From NCBI GenBank assembly GCA_938007965.1, contig CALLMH010000025.1, forward strand, positions 36,069 to 100,068: DNA of 64,000 nucleotides. Direction: 5' to 3'. Positions 9,797 to 18,233 of this stretch are shown one piece after another. This DNA comes from an uncultured Saprospiraceae bacterium (GTDB lineage Bacteria; Bacteroidota; Bacteroidia; Chitinophagales; Saprospiraceae). The notes below the pieces were generated by a model. The model saw only the letters and a program-made list of their open reading frames with translations. It did not search any database and was not told where the DNA came from. Numbering within the stretch: the first letter of the stretch is position 1; the number at the start of each line of letters is the position of its first letter. Both the position numbers and the translations under genes were made by a program.

Positions 9797-9804
9797 CAAA
9801 AGTA
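9797..9804 (-). promoter_or_regulatory. -7 element almost abutting the DUF5916 start codon
   Basis: On the minus strand this reads TACTTTTG, an exact TAnnTTTG match, ending 4 bp before the ATG at 9792. Transcription would begin at or next to the A of the start codon. No clear -33 element is visible. Confidence 0.5.
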
Positions 9805-9858
9805 ATAAGCTACTTGGACTTAATTCATAATGTATTGCTAATTATTATAATATATTTC

Positions 9859-12093
9859 CTAAATGACATATTTGATATTTATACTGAATAGGGTATGTCT
9901 AGGACGACCAGCATAGTAGTGTCTAGGCGCATTGCCACCAAATGAGGATGCATTGACCAATGTCATCGCAGCATATTTTTCATCCCACAGATTCACAAAG
10001 TGGATTCTTGGAGATATCTGCCATTTGCCACGATTCCAGCGATAACCAGCAAGTGCATTGACCAATTGATAGGACTCTGATTGGATAGAGTTATCATCTC
10101 GCATTTGATATGCATCTACGAACTGATAGCGTAGATTAGCAAACCAGCCTTGGTGCACCCCAGAAATGATGGTCGTGAACACCTGTAACGGGGCACCTGG
10201 AATAGTGTTGCCAGAGAAATCAATTTCATTATCTATAAAGTTGATGTACCGATTTTGCATCACGTTATAGTTGACTTCTATATTGAGATTCTTCTGGTCT
10301 ATATTTCTTAGTAGTTTATATTTTAGACCCAGTTCTACTCCTGCATAATATGCATTTCCACTATTTGTATTTATGGGTTGATTGGTTTGATCTCTTTCTA
10401 TCGTGATGAGGTCTGTAGCCCACATAGAGTAGATCTCTCCTCTGTATTCTAGATGATCAGCGATGATTCCTTTGCCGCCTAGAGATACATTCCATGCGGA
10501 TGAGGGGAGTAGATCTTGGCTATACTGACCACTAGGCAGTAGCGCTTGTTGAGGACTAAAATAATTGACCCCTCGCCCTACAATAACATACAGTCGGTTG
10601 TAGCTGTTCAGTCGATAAGAAAATGTCGCTTCTGGTAATATGAATGCTCTGTCTAGTACATCACTACCTTCAGCAGATATGGATACGTATTGGGCATTTA
10701 GTCCTAGTTTGTAAGCCCATTTATGAGAGATCTCGGCATCGAGTTGGGTGTATAGTTCATATATAGATCTATGCTCGTCACCTTCTCCGAATTGAGCACC
10801 TTTCGAGTCGACATCAGTATCGAAGAGTTGAAAGTCGTACCCTTCATTTTGTAATCTGTAACCGACCGTATATACTTCATCATATCCCGGGCGCTCATAT
10901 GTAAACTTTCCTTTTACGCCATATGTATCTGCGGATTCGTCGATCGTATTGAATGGTCTAAGCTCTGAACTCTCAAATATCTGCCCATAGGCGGTATGAG
11001 ACATCGACCTCTTGTAGTCAAAAGCATAGTCAATATTTAAGCCGATCAATGTCCGATTATAATCTTCATTGCCTCGTGCTTTGTTCCATGTAAATGCAGC
11101 TTTCGAAGGCTCGTTGTCATAGTCTTCTCTATTAAGTGAGCTAGGTATGAATGCCTTCAAGTCTACGTGATTGAAAAGACCAGTAAGTTTTAATTTACCA
11201 CCCCTATTCATGGTATAATTAAGTGTAAGATTGCCTCTAGTGAATTGATTATTGTCTCGATAGCCATCATCAGTTACATGTGAATGATAGATAGATAGAT
11301 TATGCGAATTCTTCCTGTCGGTTCTTCCGAGGTTGATTTGATTTTGGGTAGTAAAGTGCCCCCATTTTCCTATTGTATTATTGGTAGTCAGTTCAGTTTT
11401 TTCTTCAGATCTAATATTCTTATTTTTTATTATGATGGCACCCCCGTAACCAGCTTCGTAATCACTTCCGGTTGTTCCTTTTATTATTTCTATGCGATCG
11501 GCCATATGTAGTCCTAGATCTTCTATGGCACTTTCCCCTATACTATTGTGTAGAGGTATATTATTATAAAAGGTTTTCACATCCGAGGTTGCGAATTGAG
11601 ATGTGCTTCCGATCCCTCTTATGGTCAGTTTATTGGTGTTGAACCCTCCTGATTGCATATGTAATCCTGGAACTATGTTCAGCACATCACTGGTACTGCC
11701 GGGGATGGTAATTTCGTTTATTTTCTTGGTAAGGGTTGTTGTGTTTTCGGCTTCGGAAATAATGTATTTAGCATTGATTTCGACTGGTGCATCGTGATAA
11801 TCCAATATCATTTTTTCGATCAATACGATCCGATATTTGTTTTGTCCATTGAGAATTAATTCTTGTTGTCGATAGCCTATATAGCTTATCTGTAGTGTGT
11901 CGCTCGATGTTAGAAGGGTAAAAGTACCATCGATGCCCGAGATGGTGCCATTTTCTGTTCCTTTTTCAATAATAGTTACGCCTATAAGTGGCTCACCGTT
12001 CCTATTTACTACTATTCCACTGACTACCTCCTGACCTAAAACTAAAGTTGGAAATAAAAATATTGAATAACAAATGATAAAAAATGACTTCAT
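9859..12093 (-). CDS. TonB-dependent outer-membrane receptor
   Basis: A 744-residue receptor with a signal peptide ending around VLGQ. Residues 21-100 form a carboxypeptidase-regulatory-like domain (VVSGIVVNRNGEPLIGVTI, then GTFTLLTSSDTLQISYIGYR). A plug domain follows, with NIVPGLHMQSGGFNTNKLTI and DRIEIIKGTTGSDYEAGYGG. The remainder is a beta-barrel. It would import a siderophore, vitamin or other scarce ligand using TonB energy. The FecA-like plug and the absence of a SusD neighbour argue against a polysaccharide locus. The ligand cannot be named. The gene is separated from the DUF5916 gene by 66 bp that include a promoter. Confidence 0.9.
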   Translation of the reverse strand: MKSFFIICYSIFLFPTLVLGQEVVSGIVVNRNGEPLIGVTIIEKGTENGTISGIDGTFTLLTSSDTLQISYIGYRQQELILNGQNKYRIVLIEKMILDYHDAPVEINAKYIISEAENTTTLTKKINEITIPGSTSDVLNIVPGLHMQSGGFNTNKLTIRGIGSTSQFATSDVKTFYNNIPLHNSIGESAIEDLGLHMADRIEIIKGTTGSDYEAGYGGAIIIKNKNIRSEEKTELTTNNTIGKWGHFTTQNQINLGRTDRKNSHNLSIYHSHVTDDGYRDNNQFTRGNLTLNYTMNRGGKLKLTGLFNHVDLKAFIPSSLNREDYDNEPSKAAFTWNKARGNEDYNRTLIGLNIDYAFDYKRSMSHTAYGQIFESSELRPFNTIDESADTYGVKGKFTYERPGYDEVYTVGYRLQNEGYDFQLFDTDVDSKGAQFGEGDEHRSIYELYTQLDAEISHKWAYKLGLNAQYVSISAEGSDVLDRAFILPEATFSYRLNSYNRLYVIVGRGVNYFSPQQALLPSGQYSQDLLPSSAWNVSLGGKGIIADHLEYRGEIYSMWATDLITIERDQTNQPINTNSGNAYYAGVELGLKYKLLRNIDQKNLNIEVNYNVMQNRYINFIDNEIDFSGNTIPGAPLQVFTTIISGVHQGWFANLRYQFVDAYQMRDDNSIQSESYQLVNALAGYRWNRGKWQISPRIHFVNLWDEKYAAMTLVNASSFGGNAPRHYYAGRPRHTLFSINIKYVI

Positions 12094-12248
12094 GCGATGC
12101 GTTGAGATAAAGTAAAATTCTCATCAAAGATTCACATATATGATCTCTTTTTATCAAAAATAATGTTTTTCTTTTGTTATTTAAGCGCTAATCGTCCTCT
12201 GAACTCGGTAATTTATTGGATATTTATCATCAACTATATTTGAAATTT

Positions 12249-12674
12249 ATGAAAACAATACTTCAACTTATATTTATCTGTATTACTTCTTTTACCATCA
12301 ACGCGCAATCTGCGATAGGCACTTGGAAAACCATCGACGATGAAGACGGAAAAGTAAAGTCACACGTAGAGATCTATGAGCAAAACGGCAAGCTATATGG
12401 AAAAGTATCCCGACTAATCAGTACAAAGACTACAGTATGTAGTGATTGTAAAGGGGCAAAAAAAGGGCAGGCCATTGAAGGTATGGAAATCATATGGAAC
12501 CTTGAAAAAGATTCAGACACAGAATGGGAAGGAGGATATATACTAGATCCCGCATCGGGCAAAGAATATAAGTGTAAAATCGAACTTACTGATGCGAATA
12601 CATTAAATGTCAGAGGGTTTATCGGTTTTTCTTTATTGGGAAGAACCCAAACATGGTACCGTGTGGATAACTAA
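12249..12674 (+). CDS. DUF2147 domain-containing exported protein
   Basis: A small secreted or periplasmic protein of 141 residues. The track begins at TTG 12216, but ATG 12249 gives a clean signal peptide (MKTILQLIFICITSFTINAQ), so I use that start. The mature part matches DUF2147: AIGTWKTIDDEDGKVKSHVEIY at the N-terminus, KTTVCSDCKGAKKGQAIEGM in the middle, and RGFIGFSLLGRTQTWYRV at the end. The family is widespread in Bacteroidota and Proteobacteria, folds as a small beta-barrel, and has no established function. The gene stands alone, divergent from the TonB receptor gene. Confidence 0.88.
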   Translation: MKTILQLIFICITSFTINAQSAIGTWKTIDDEDGKVKSHVEIYEQNGKLYGKVSRLISTKTTVCSDCKGAKKGQAIEGMEIIWNLEKDSDTEWEGGYILDPASGKEYKCKIELTDANTLNVRGFIGFSLLGRTQTWYRVDN

Positions 12675-12817
12675 GATGTGTCCCTAAAATAATACGGAAG
12701 CGAAACGGAGTAAAAGATAAATTACTTTCGCTTTCTATTGAAGCTATTTTACGATAGTTTTTTAAATCACGACGTTGGGACAATGAGGAAGGCAGGTGAT
12801 TTTGGGGACAAAAAAAA

Positions 12818-12909
12818 GCAGGGTCTCAAATTAATGAAAGCCCCTGCATAACCCCAAAAAACCAATTGAAAACAATCGTCTTTACTCCCGATTTGGAAGT
12901 GTATATTTT
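12818..12909 (+). ncRNA. Structured RNA-like element, tandem copy 1
   Basis: This roughly 92-nt unit has a GCAGGG/CCCTGC stem around a CAAATTAATG loop, then the conserved single-stranded linker ATAACCCCAAAAAACCAATT, then a weaker ACTCCC/GGAAGT hairpin and a T-rich stretch. The same arrangement recurs 166 bp downstream with different second-hairpin bases. The opposite strand also looks terminator-like, because the first stem is followed by eight T residues there, so orientation is uncertain. I do not recognise an Rfam family. Confidence 0.45.
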
Positions 12910-12983
12910 TAAATAATTACTTTTAACTATTGGATTTAATATCTTGATTTTTTGATTAAAATCAGATGGAGTTTTTAAAAACA

Positions 12984-13075
12984 GCAGGGATCCAAATTAA
13001 TGGACACCCTGCATAACCCCAAAAAACCAATTGAAAACAATTATTCTTACTCTCTTAATGAGAGGATTTTTATTT
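12984..13075 (+). ncRNA. Structured RNA-like element, tandem copy 2
   Basis: This is the second copy of the element at 12818. It has the same GCAGGG/CCCTGC stem (12984-12989 with 13007-13012), the same loop core CAAATTAATG extended by a TCC/GGA inner stem, and the identical ATAACCCCAAAAAACCAATT linker. A perfect CTCTC-TTAAT-GAGAG hairpin at 13050-13064 and a T-rich run follow. The second hairpin differs in sequence from copy 1 but keeps its position, as expected for paralogous terminators of small RNAs. Confidence 0.45.
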
Positions 13076-13519
13076 TACATTTTATAGATTCGCTTTCGTA
13101 TCTATTTGTTAGACTTCATTATTGCAATTAAGTCACAAAAAAATTAAACATATTATAATTATTGCTTTTTAGTTCATAATTCAAAATGAATATTATTGAA
13201 TCTAATTCAAAATTTATAATTTATATGTTGTAAATCTTTTGATATATATTTAAGACAATACTTGATTACAGAAGTCACATTTTTTACAAAAAAAAATTAT
13301 TTATTTTAATTATTTATTCTGATCTATCATGTAAATAATTGATATACAATACATTGAGGTGGATGTAAATATTTTTTATGTATTTATTTAACCACTGTAT
13401 CGGAGTTGAATAGAAAATAATAAACAATTTTATATTGATTATTACGGTCTATAATTATCATCTTGTGAGAAATTACGAGACCCCAAAGAGTGAAATTAAC
13501 CGAGTAATAGTAGTTACTG

Positions 13520-14893
13520 ATGGCAAAGATAAAAAAAGCATTTTTTTGTGGAAATTGCGGATTCGAATCTGCAAAGTGGATGGGGAAGTGCACTAGTTGT
13601 AATGAATGGAATACCTTCACCGAAGAGATTTTACAAAAACCGACTAAGCAGGAAGAAAAAAGTGCAGTATGGAAGGATGATTCGGGCATGAAGAATAAGC
13701 CGAAAGAACTACATACAGTCGTCACAGAAAATAGATCTAGAATAATTACGCCGGATGGTGAGCTCAATAGAGTACTCGGAGGTGGCTTGGTCAATGGTTC
13801 TATTATACTTATCGGTGGTCAGCCAGGGATAGGAAAATCGACATTATTACTTCAGTTCGCAACGCGCACAGACCAGAAAGTACTCTATATCTCAGGAGAG
13901 GAGAGTGAAGAACAGATTAAAATGAGAGCGGATAGAGTAGGTATCAAAAATAAAAATAGCTACATATACGCTGAGACCAATATCAATTCTATACTCAAGG
14001 CGGCCAAGCAATTAGATCCAGGTGTAATCATCGTGGATTCGATACAGACGATATCATCTCCGTTTCTAGATAGTACTCCGGGGAGTATTTCTCAAGTAAG
14101 GGAATGTACAGGTGAACTGCAACGATTTGCCAAAGAGACCAACATCCCGATATTTATCATAGGACACATCACAAAGGATGGATCGATAGCTGGGCCCAAG
14201 TTACTAGAACATATCGTAGACGTTGTCCTCCAATTTGAAGGAGATAGAAATTATTCGTATCGGATTTTGAGAACGCTCAAAAATAGATTTGGATCAACGG
14301 ATGAGATTGGTATATATGCTATGGATCAGACTGGCCTTAGAGAAGTAGAGAATCCATCCGAATTACTCATCTCTCAGAACAATGAAATACTATCAGGAAG
14401 TGCTATCGCAGCATCTATAGAAGGGCTACGACCACTGATGATAGAGACACAGGCGCTGGTCACTCCAGCTATATATGGTACTCCACAGCGATCCGCTACA
14501 GGATTCGATCTCAGGAGACTATCTATGTTACTTGCAGTATTGGAGAAGAGATGTGGCTTAGCATTTGGTCAGAATGACGTATTTCTCAATATGGCGGGCG
14601 GATTGAAGGTTTCGGATCCATCCATTGATCTGGCTATAGTAGCTGCACTGATTAGTTCTCTGGAAGATATTAGTGTACATAAGAATATATGTTTCGCAGG
14701 TGAAGTAGGATTATCAGGAGAGGTTAGACCTGTGAGTAGAGTCGATCAGCGTGTGCAAGAGGCTGCTCGGTTAGGATTTGAAGTAATATTTGTTTCTAAG
14801 TTTAATTATAAAACAGAACCATCATACGATCTACAGATAGAAGTCAAAATGATCTCAAAAATCGATGACCTCCTACAGGAAGTATTTGCTTAA
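13520..14893 (+). CDS. radA: DNA repair protein RadA/Sms
   Basis: RadA is a RecA-like ATPase that helps process branched recombination intermediates and drives branch migration. The 457-residue protein is full length. It has an N-terminal C4 zinc finger (Cys10, 13, 24, 27 in CGNCGFESAKWMGKCTSC), Walker A GGQPGIGKST at 99-108, the RadA-specific KNRFG motif at 254-258, and a C-terminal Lon-protease-like domain from about 285 (AGGLKVSDPSIDLAI, then GEVGLSGEVRPV). It is transcribed alone, with a long A/T-rich spacer upstream. Confidence 0.97.
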   Translation: MAKIKKAFFCGNCGFESAKWMGKCTSCNEWNTFTEEILQKPTKQEEKSAVWKDDSGMKNKPKELHTVVTENRSRIITPDGELNRVLGGGLVNGSIILIGGQPGIGKSTLLLQFATRTDQKVLYISGEESEEQIKMRADRVGIKNKNSYIYAETNINSILKAAKQLDPGVIIVDSIQTISSPFLDSTPGSISQVRECTGELQRFAKETNIPIFIIGHITKDGSIAGPKLLEHIVDVVLQFEGDRNYSYRILRTLKNRFGSTDEIGIYAMDQTGLREVENPSELLISQNNEILSGSAIAASIEGLRPLMIETQALVTPAIYGTPQRSATGFDLRRLSMLLAVLEKRCGLAFGQNDVFLNMAGGLKVSDPSIDLAIVAALISSLEDISVHKNICFAGEVGLSGEVRPVSRVDQRVQEAARLGFEVIFVSKFNYKTEPSYDLQIEVKMISKIDDLLQEVFA

Positions 14894-15038
14894 CTATCCA
14901 TTATGGTCCATATACTGAACTTAACTCTCATTCGGATGATAGTCAGCAGATACAATACGCTTTGGGATAAGTATTTTGATTCTGTCGGTGGACTTTTTAT
15001 CGATCGTATACGAGCAACTTATTCGATTTCAAATTGTT

Positions 15039-15473
15039 ATGTCAAGGATGAAGAAATGGACTAAATCTGATCTTATTACCTTATCACATTCACATCCGAT
15101 CATTGCTTTTGATGGGGTTTGTAATCTGTGTGATGGCTTTGTTCAGTGGTTAATCAAAAGAGATAGCAAAAAAAAATTCAGGTATGTCACATTACAATCC
15201 GATCCTGGTGATATATTATTATCAATGACTGATATTAGGAAAGAATCGGTTATCCTCGCTTACAAGGGATCTATGTACACATACAGCGATGTAGGCCTGA
15301 CTAGTATGAAGATTCTGGGCAGAGGGTGGAAAGTATTATCATATATATCAATCTTGCCGAAAGGATTCAGAGATATGGTGTATCATATTATAGCTCGAAA
15401 TAGATATCGCTGGTTTGGAAAGAAAGATGAATGTATAGTTCCGTCAGTTGAATTGAGAGAGTTGTTTTTGTGA
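15039..15473 (+). CDS. Thiol-disulfide oxidoreductase DCC family protein (DUF393)
   Basis: This is a small thioredoxin-like protein of 144 residues. The family signature DxxCxxC is plain in FDGVCNLCDGFVQWLIKRD, with Cys28 and Cys31 in my numbering, followed by a short helical tail. The track begins at 14976, but the upstream residues are not family-like, so I choose ATG 15039; ATG 15048 is also possible. DCC proteins are thought to be redox proteins, but no substrate is known. It lies about 145 bp after radA and is probably transcribed separately. Confidence 0.85.
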   Translation: MSRMKKWTKSDLITLSHSHPIIAFDGVCNLCDGFVQWLIKRDSKKKFRYVTLQSDPGDILLSMTDIRKESVILAYKGSMYTYSDVGLTSMKILGRGWKVLSYISILPKGFRDMVYHIIARNRYRWFGKKDECIVPSVELRELFL

Positions 15474-15752
15474 TTAGGAGGGAATATGTCCTGTAGCATG
15501 CAGCGTATCACACTTCAGCGTATCGTATCTATCCTGTATGTGGGGATTTTGGATAATCCACGTATTGCAGCATAATAAAAAAACCTTACCGAATTAACGA
15601 TGATGCTTTTGCGTTGAGAGGGAAATCGGACCCTGACTTGACATAATATATAGATCAAGCAAACATTTTCGAAACGGTCTCATTTGTTTTAATGAATAAG
15701 GGGAGTATAATTCGAGATTAAAATCATTTTGTTAAATAAAATAATATTTAGA

Positions 15753-18221
15753 CTATAGTATAGTAATCGGAACTCTAAGCTTAGTTGCGACTGGAATATG
15801 AATATCTATATCCTCGCTTGGCGTTTCAATAGAAACGATTAGAGAGTACCTTCCTACAGAATCATATTTTTTCAAGTGTGTACGCTCTTTCCACCAGCCT
15901 ATAACCGGAAAAATACCTACATATTTACAAGCTGCAAGTTCGGTGGCTGTCATATTAACAAAATCAGAGTGCACTGAACCTAAATTTCGTGATTGAGAAC
16001 CAATTTCCCAATTGGCGCCTGTTCCACCTACTCCTTCAGCACCCTCAACTGCAGCATTTACTCTTTGAGCAAACTCTTCCTCTGATTCTGCAGGTTTATT
16101 AATTTCAAATTTGAGCCCATGGGACCTATATCTATAGCGATCTTTCCAGCCAATTTCTCCAGGACCTGGCTCTATAAAATAAGAAATAGTTACTCTCAAT
16201 GTAACTGGAGTATCTCCTAATTCAAGCAACGCTTCTTCCGGCCAAGGTAGTTCATAAAAGTGCATGTCTTTAGTTGTAACATTTGGCTTTCCTTCGGCTT
16301 TGTGAAAAGGCTGGATCTCTGATTGAGAAACCAAAGTTAAATTGTTACTCATTGAGTAAAGTGCTTTGTCTAAATCGGGTACCCCATAACCGCATATTCG
16401 TAATAGATTTCTATAGTTGGCTTTTGAAGAACCATCTATAAGAAATTGCTCTTTCATAACATCAGTCCATCGTGCTGAATGAATGAGTAATGCTCTTATT
16501 GTTTCAGGCCATGCTTCTGGATATTGAATTTGAATTTGAGCGGCCATCCAAGAGCCTTTTGCTGTCGCCGCGCTACTCATACTAAATGAATCAAATTGTC
16601 TATTAGCCGGTCTATAGTGCGTAGTCAAAACAGACAAATCATAACAGCCAGATGCAAAATCACCTTGTCCGTTCCTTGCTGCGTTTCCACCTTCTAAAAC
16701 AATATCTGGTTTAAATGGCCATTTCTTATCTTCCCATGTTCTAGATGTAGAACTAAATGGAGATAATCCACCGGCAGGAGCTATAGCCTCGAAATCCTCT
16801 AATCCAGGTTCTTCTATATTTGTTTTTTCTGTATAAGCACCGATTGTTAAGGCATTCCAAGATTGACCTGGAGATTCAACAGATGTTACCAAATTGGATT
16901 CAGGGTATGTTAACCATAATGCATTAGATGTATTTCCGCTAGATAATAATATAAGCCTTCTCTCTTCATCTTCTGCACCAGAGCATAATGCATCAATAGC
17001 TCCAGAATATGATGTCGGACGACCTTGATCAAAATTAGTATCAACACTCACTGCCATACAAATGATTCTTTTTCTATTAGGATTGGCTATTTCTGCATAA
17101 CTAATTACTTGTTTTGTTATGAAACCATAAAGCTCAGGATCATTGTGCTCTGCACCAGGCGGCAAAATTTTTCCTGATTCGAGTTTATGAGAAATGCCAA
17201 TAGCATTTTGACTTTCTATTGCTTCTTGTAAATCTCCAAATATTGCAACTCCAGCCATTTGGGTTCCATGACCTTCATCGTCATCAATTCCCCATTCCTG
17301 AACATATGTATATTTATCTCTATCATCTAATATAGGACCAATAAGTGCATGACCGTTGTTAATTCCAGTGTCCAAAATACAAATGGCGGTGTTGGTGCCA
17401 TCATCGCCAATCGCAATTCTCTGGCTCAGTTCTTCAACCCATTCAGCCTGATCCACATTATTTTCACTCATTATAAAACTAAGAGCTGTTTTTGCCTTTC
17501 GTAATTCAGCTAAATAGTTAAAAATTTGAATGAACTCGTTTAATTGGTCTTTATTACATCTACCTATGACAACCAATCGCTCTGGGAAATTGATAACTCC
17601 CTCCTTTAGTTCTATTCCTATTTGTTGGCAGGTCTCATTAAATATTTCTAGTACATTGAATTGAGGCTCAGTTCTTAGCCAAAACTCGCACCAAATAGGA
17701 TGCTCGGTTGGAATCAAATCAGGGTTGTCTTGCCAAAAAGACTCAATAAAAGCGAGAGAAATATCTTGAATGGAATTTACTAAGTCCTGATTGTTATGTT
17801 TTTTTTGGTTTGCGTTTTTAGGTTCTAAGTATTTTTCAATCTTTGAAATAAAATAACCTTCTTTCCCCTCGGGAACATAGATAGTTGCTACTGCTTCATC
17901 AAGTTCAGATGTTCTGACATTTAATAACCTGATCCCTCGGGAAATGTTTTCAACAGATTTTTCCTTTAATTCATGTTCTGGTAAGCCTCGAATTTCAATA
18001 TAGTGACCCGATTTAGTTTGTAAAGCTTGAGCAACCCTTTGTTTGTTTTGATGATCAACGTCAGTCCACAGTCTTTTAAATTGACCAATTAACCTTGTTC
18101 CATGCGATTGTATATTTCTTTCTGGATATTTGCTAGAACCCCTTCCCGGTTGTTTAGTAGTATATTCAATGGCTTGATTTACGTTATTGAGAAAGAGAAT
18201 TGGATATTTGTGTAATGGCAT
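15753..18221 (-). CDS. ietS: Subtilisin-like S8 serine protease, IetS-type
   Basis: This 822-residue cytosolic subtilase has no signal peptide. A long N-terminal region (1-265) of unknown fold precedes the S8 domain. The triad is readable: Asp284 in ICILDTGINNGH, His318 in DDEGHGTQMAG, and Ser550 in SMSSAATAKGSW, with oxyanion Asn430 in LLSSGN. The usual GTSxAAP around the serine is replaced by MSSAATA, which aligns when anchored on the downstream AAQI and YPEAWPETIRALLIHSA. The gene starts 12 bp after an AAA+ ATPase gene. AAA+/subtilase pairs of this build are known as IetAS, described for plasmid exclusion in agrobacteria and later as anti-phage defence. Assignment rests on domain pairing and order. 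Confidence 0.85.
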   Translation of the reverse strand: MPLHKYPILFLNNVNQAIEYTTKQPGRGSSKYPERNIQSHGTRLIGQFKRLWTDVDHQNKQRVAQALQTKSGHYIEIRGLPEHELKEKSVENISRGIRLLNVRTSELDEAVATIYVPEGKEGYFISKIEKYLEPKNANQKKHNNQDLVNSIQDISLAFIESFWQDNPDLIPTEHPIWCEFWLRTEPQFNVLEIFNETCQQIGIELKEGVINFPERLVVIGRCNKDQLNEFIQIFNYLAELRKAKTALSFIMSENNVDQAEWVEELSQRIAIGDDGTNTAICILDTGINNGHALIGPILDDRDKYTYVQEWGIDDDEGHGTQMAGVAIFGDLQEAIESQNAIGISHKLESGKILPPGAEHNDPELYGFITKQVISYAEIANPNRKRIICMAVSVDTNFDQGRPTSYSGAIDALCSGAEDEERRLILLSSGNTSNALWLTYPESNLVTSVESPGQSWNALTIGAYTEKTNIEEPGLEDFEAIAPAGGLSPFSSTSRTWEDKKWPFKPDIVLEGGNAARNGQGDFASGCYDLSVLTTHYRPANRQFDSFSMSSAATAKGSWMAAQIQIQYPEAWPETIRALLIHSARWTDVMKEQFLIDGSSKANYRNLLRICGYGVPDLDKALYSMSNNLTLVSQSEIQPFHKAEGKPNVTTKDMHFYELPWPEEALLELGDTPVTLRVTISYFIEPGPGEIGWKDRYRYRSHGLKFEINKPAESEEEFAQRVNAAVEGAEGVGGTGANWEIGSQSRNLGSVHSDFVNMTATELAACKYVGIFPVIGWWKERTHLKKYDSVGRYSLIVSIETPSEDIDIHIPVATKLRVPITIL

Positions 18222-18233
18222 ATTCTAGTAATC

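Larger units (their letters stand above)
12675..13519. other. 845-bp intergenic region before radA
   Basis: No protein gene is convincing here. It contains a stem-loop at 12698-12735 (arms AAGCGAA and TTCGCTT plus an inner AGTAA/TTACT stem), a small CTAT/ATAG hairpin with a T-run at 12744-12763 that may end the DUF2147 transcript, and the two tandem RNA-like elements annotated separately. The remainder, 13080-13500, is extremely A/T-rich and otherwise featureless; it presumably holds the radA promoter. Confidence 0.6.

Noticed and set aside
13384-13794. 136-aa minus-strand ORF overlapping the radA start
   Set aside because: It lies largely antisense to the well-supported radA coding region and has no domain signature; the composition is that of a shadow frame.
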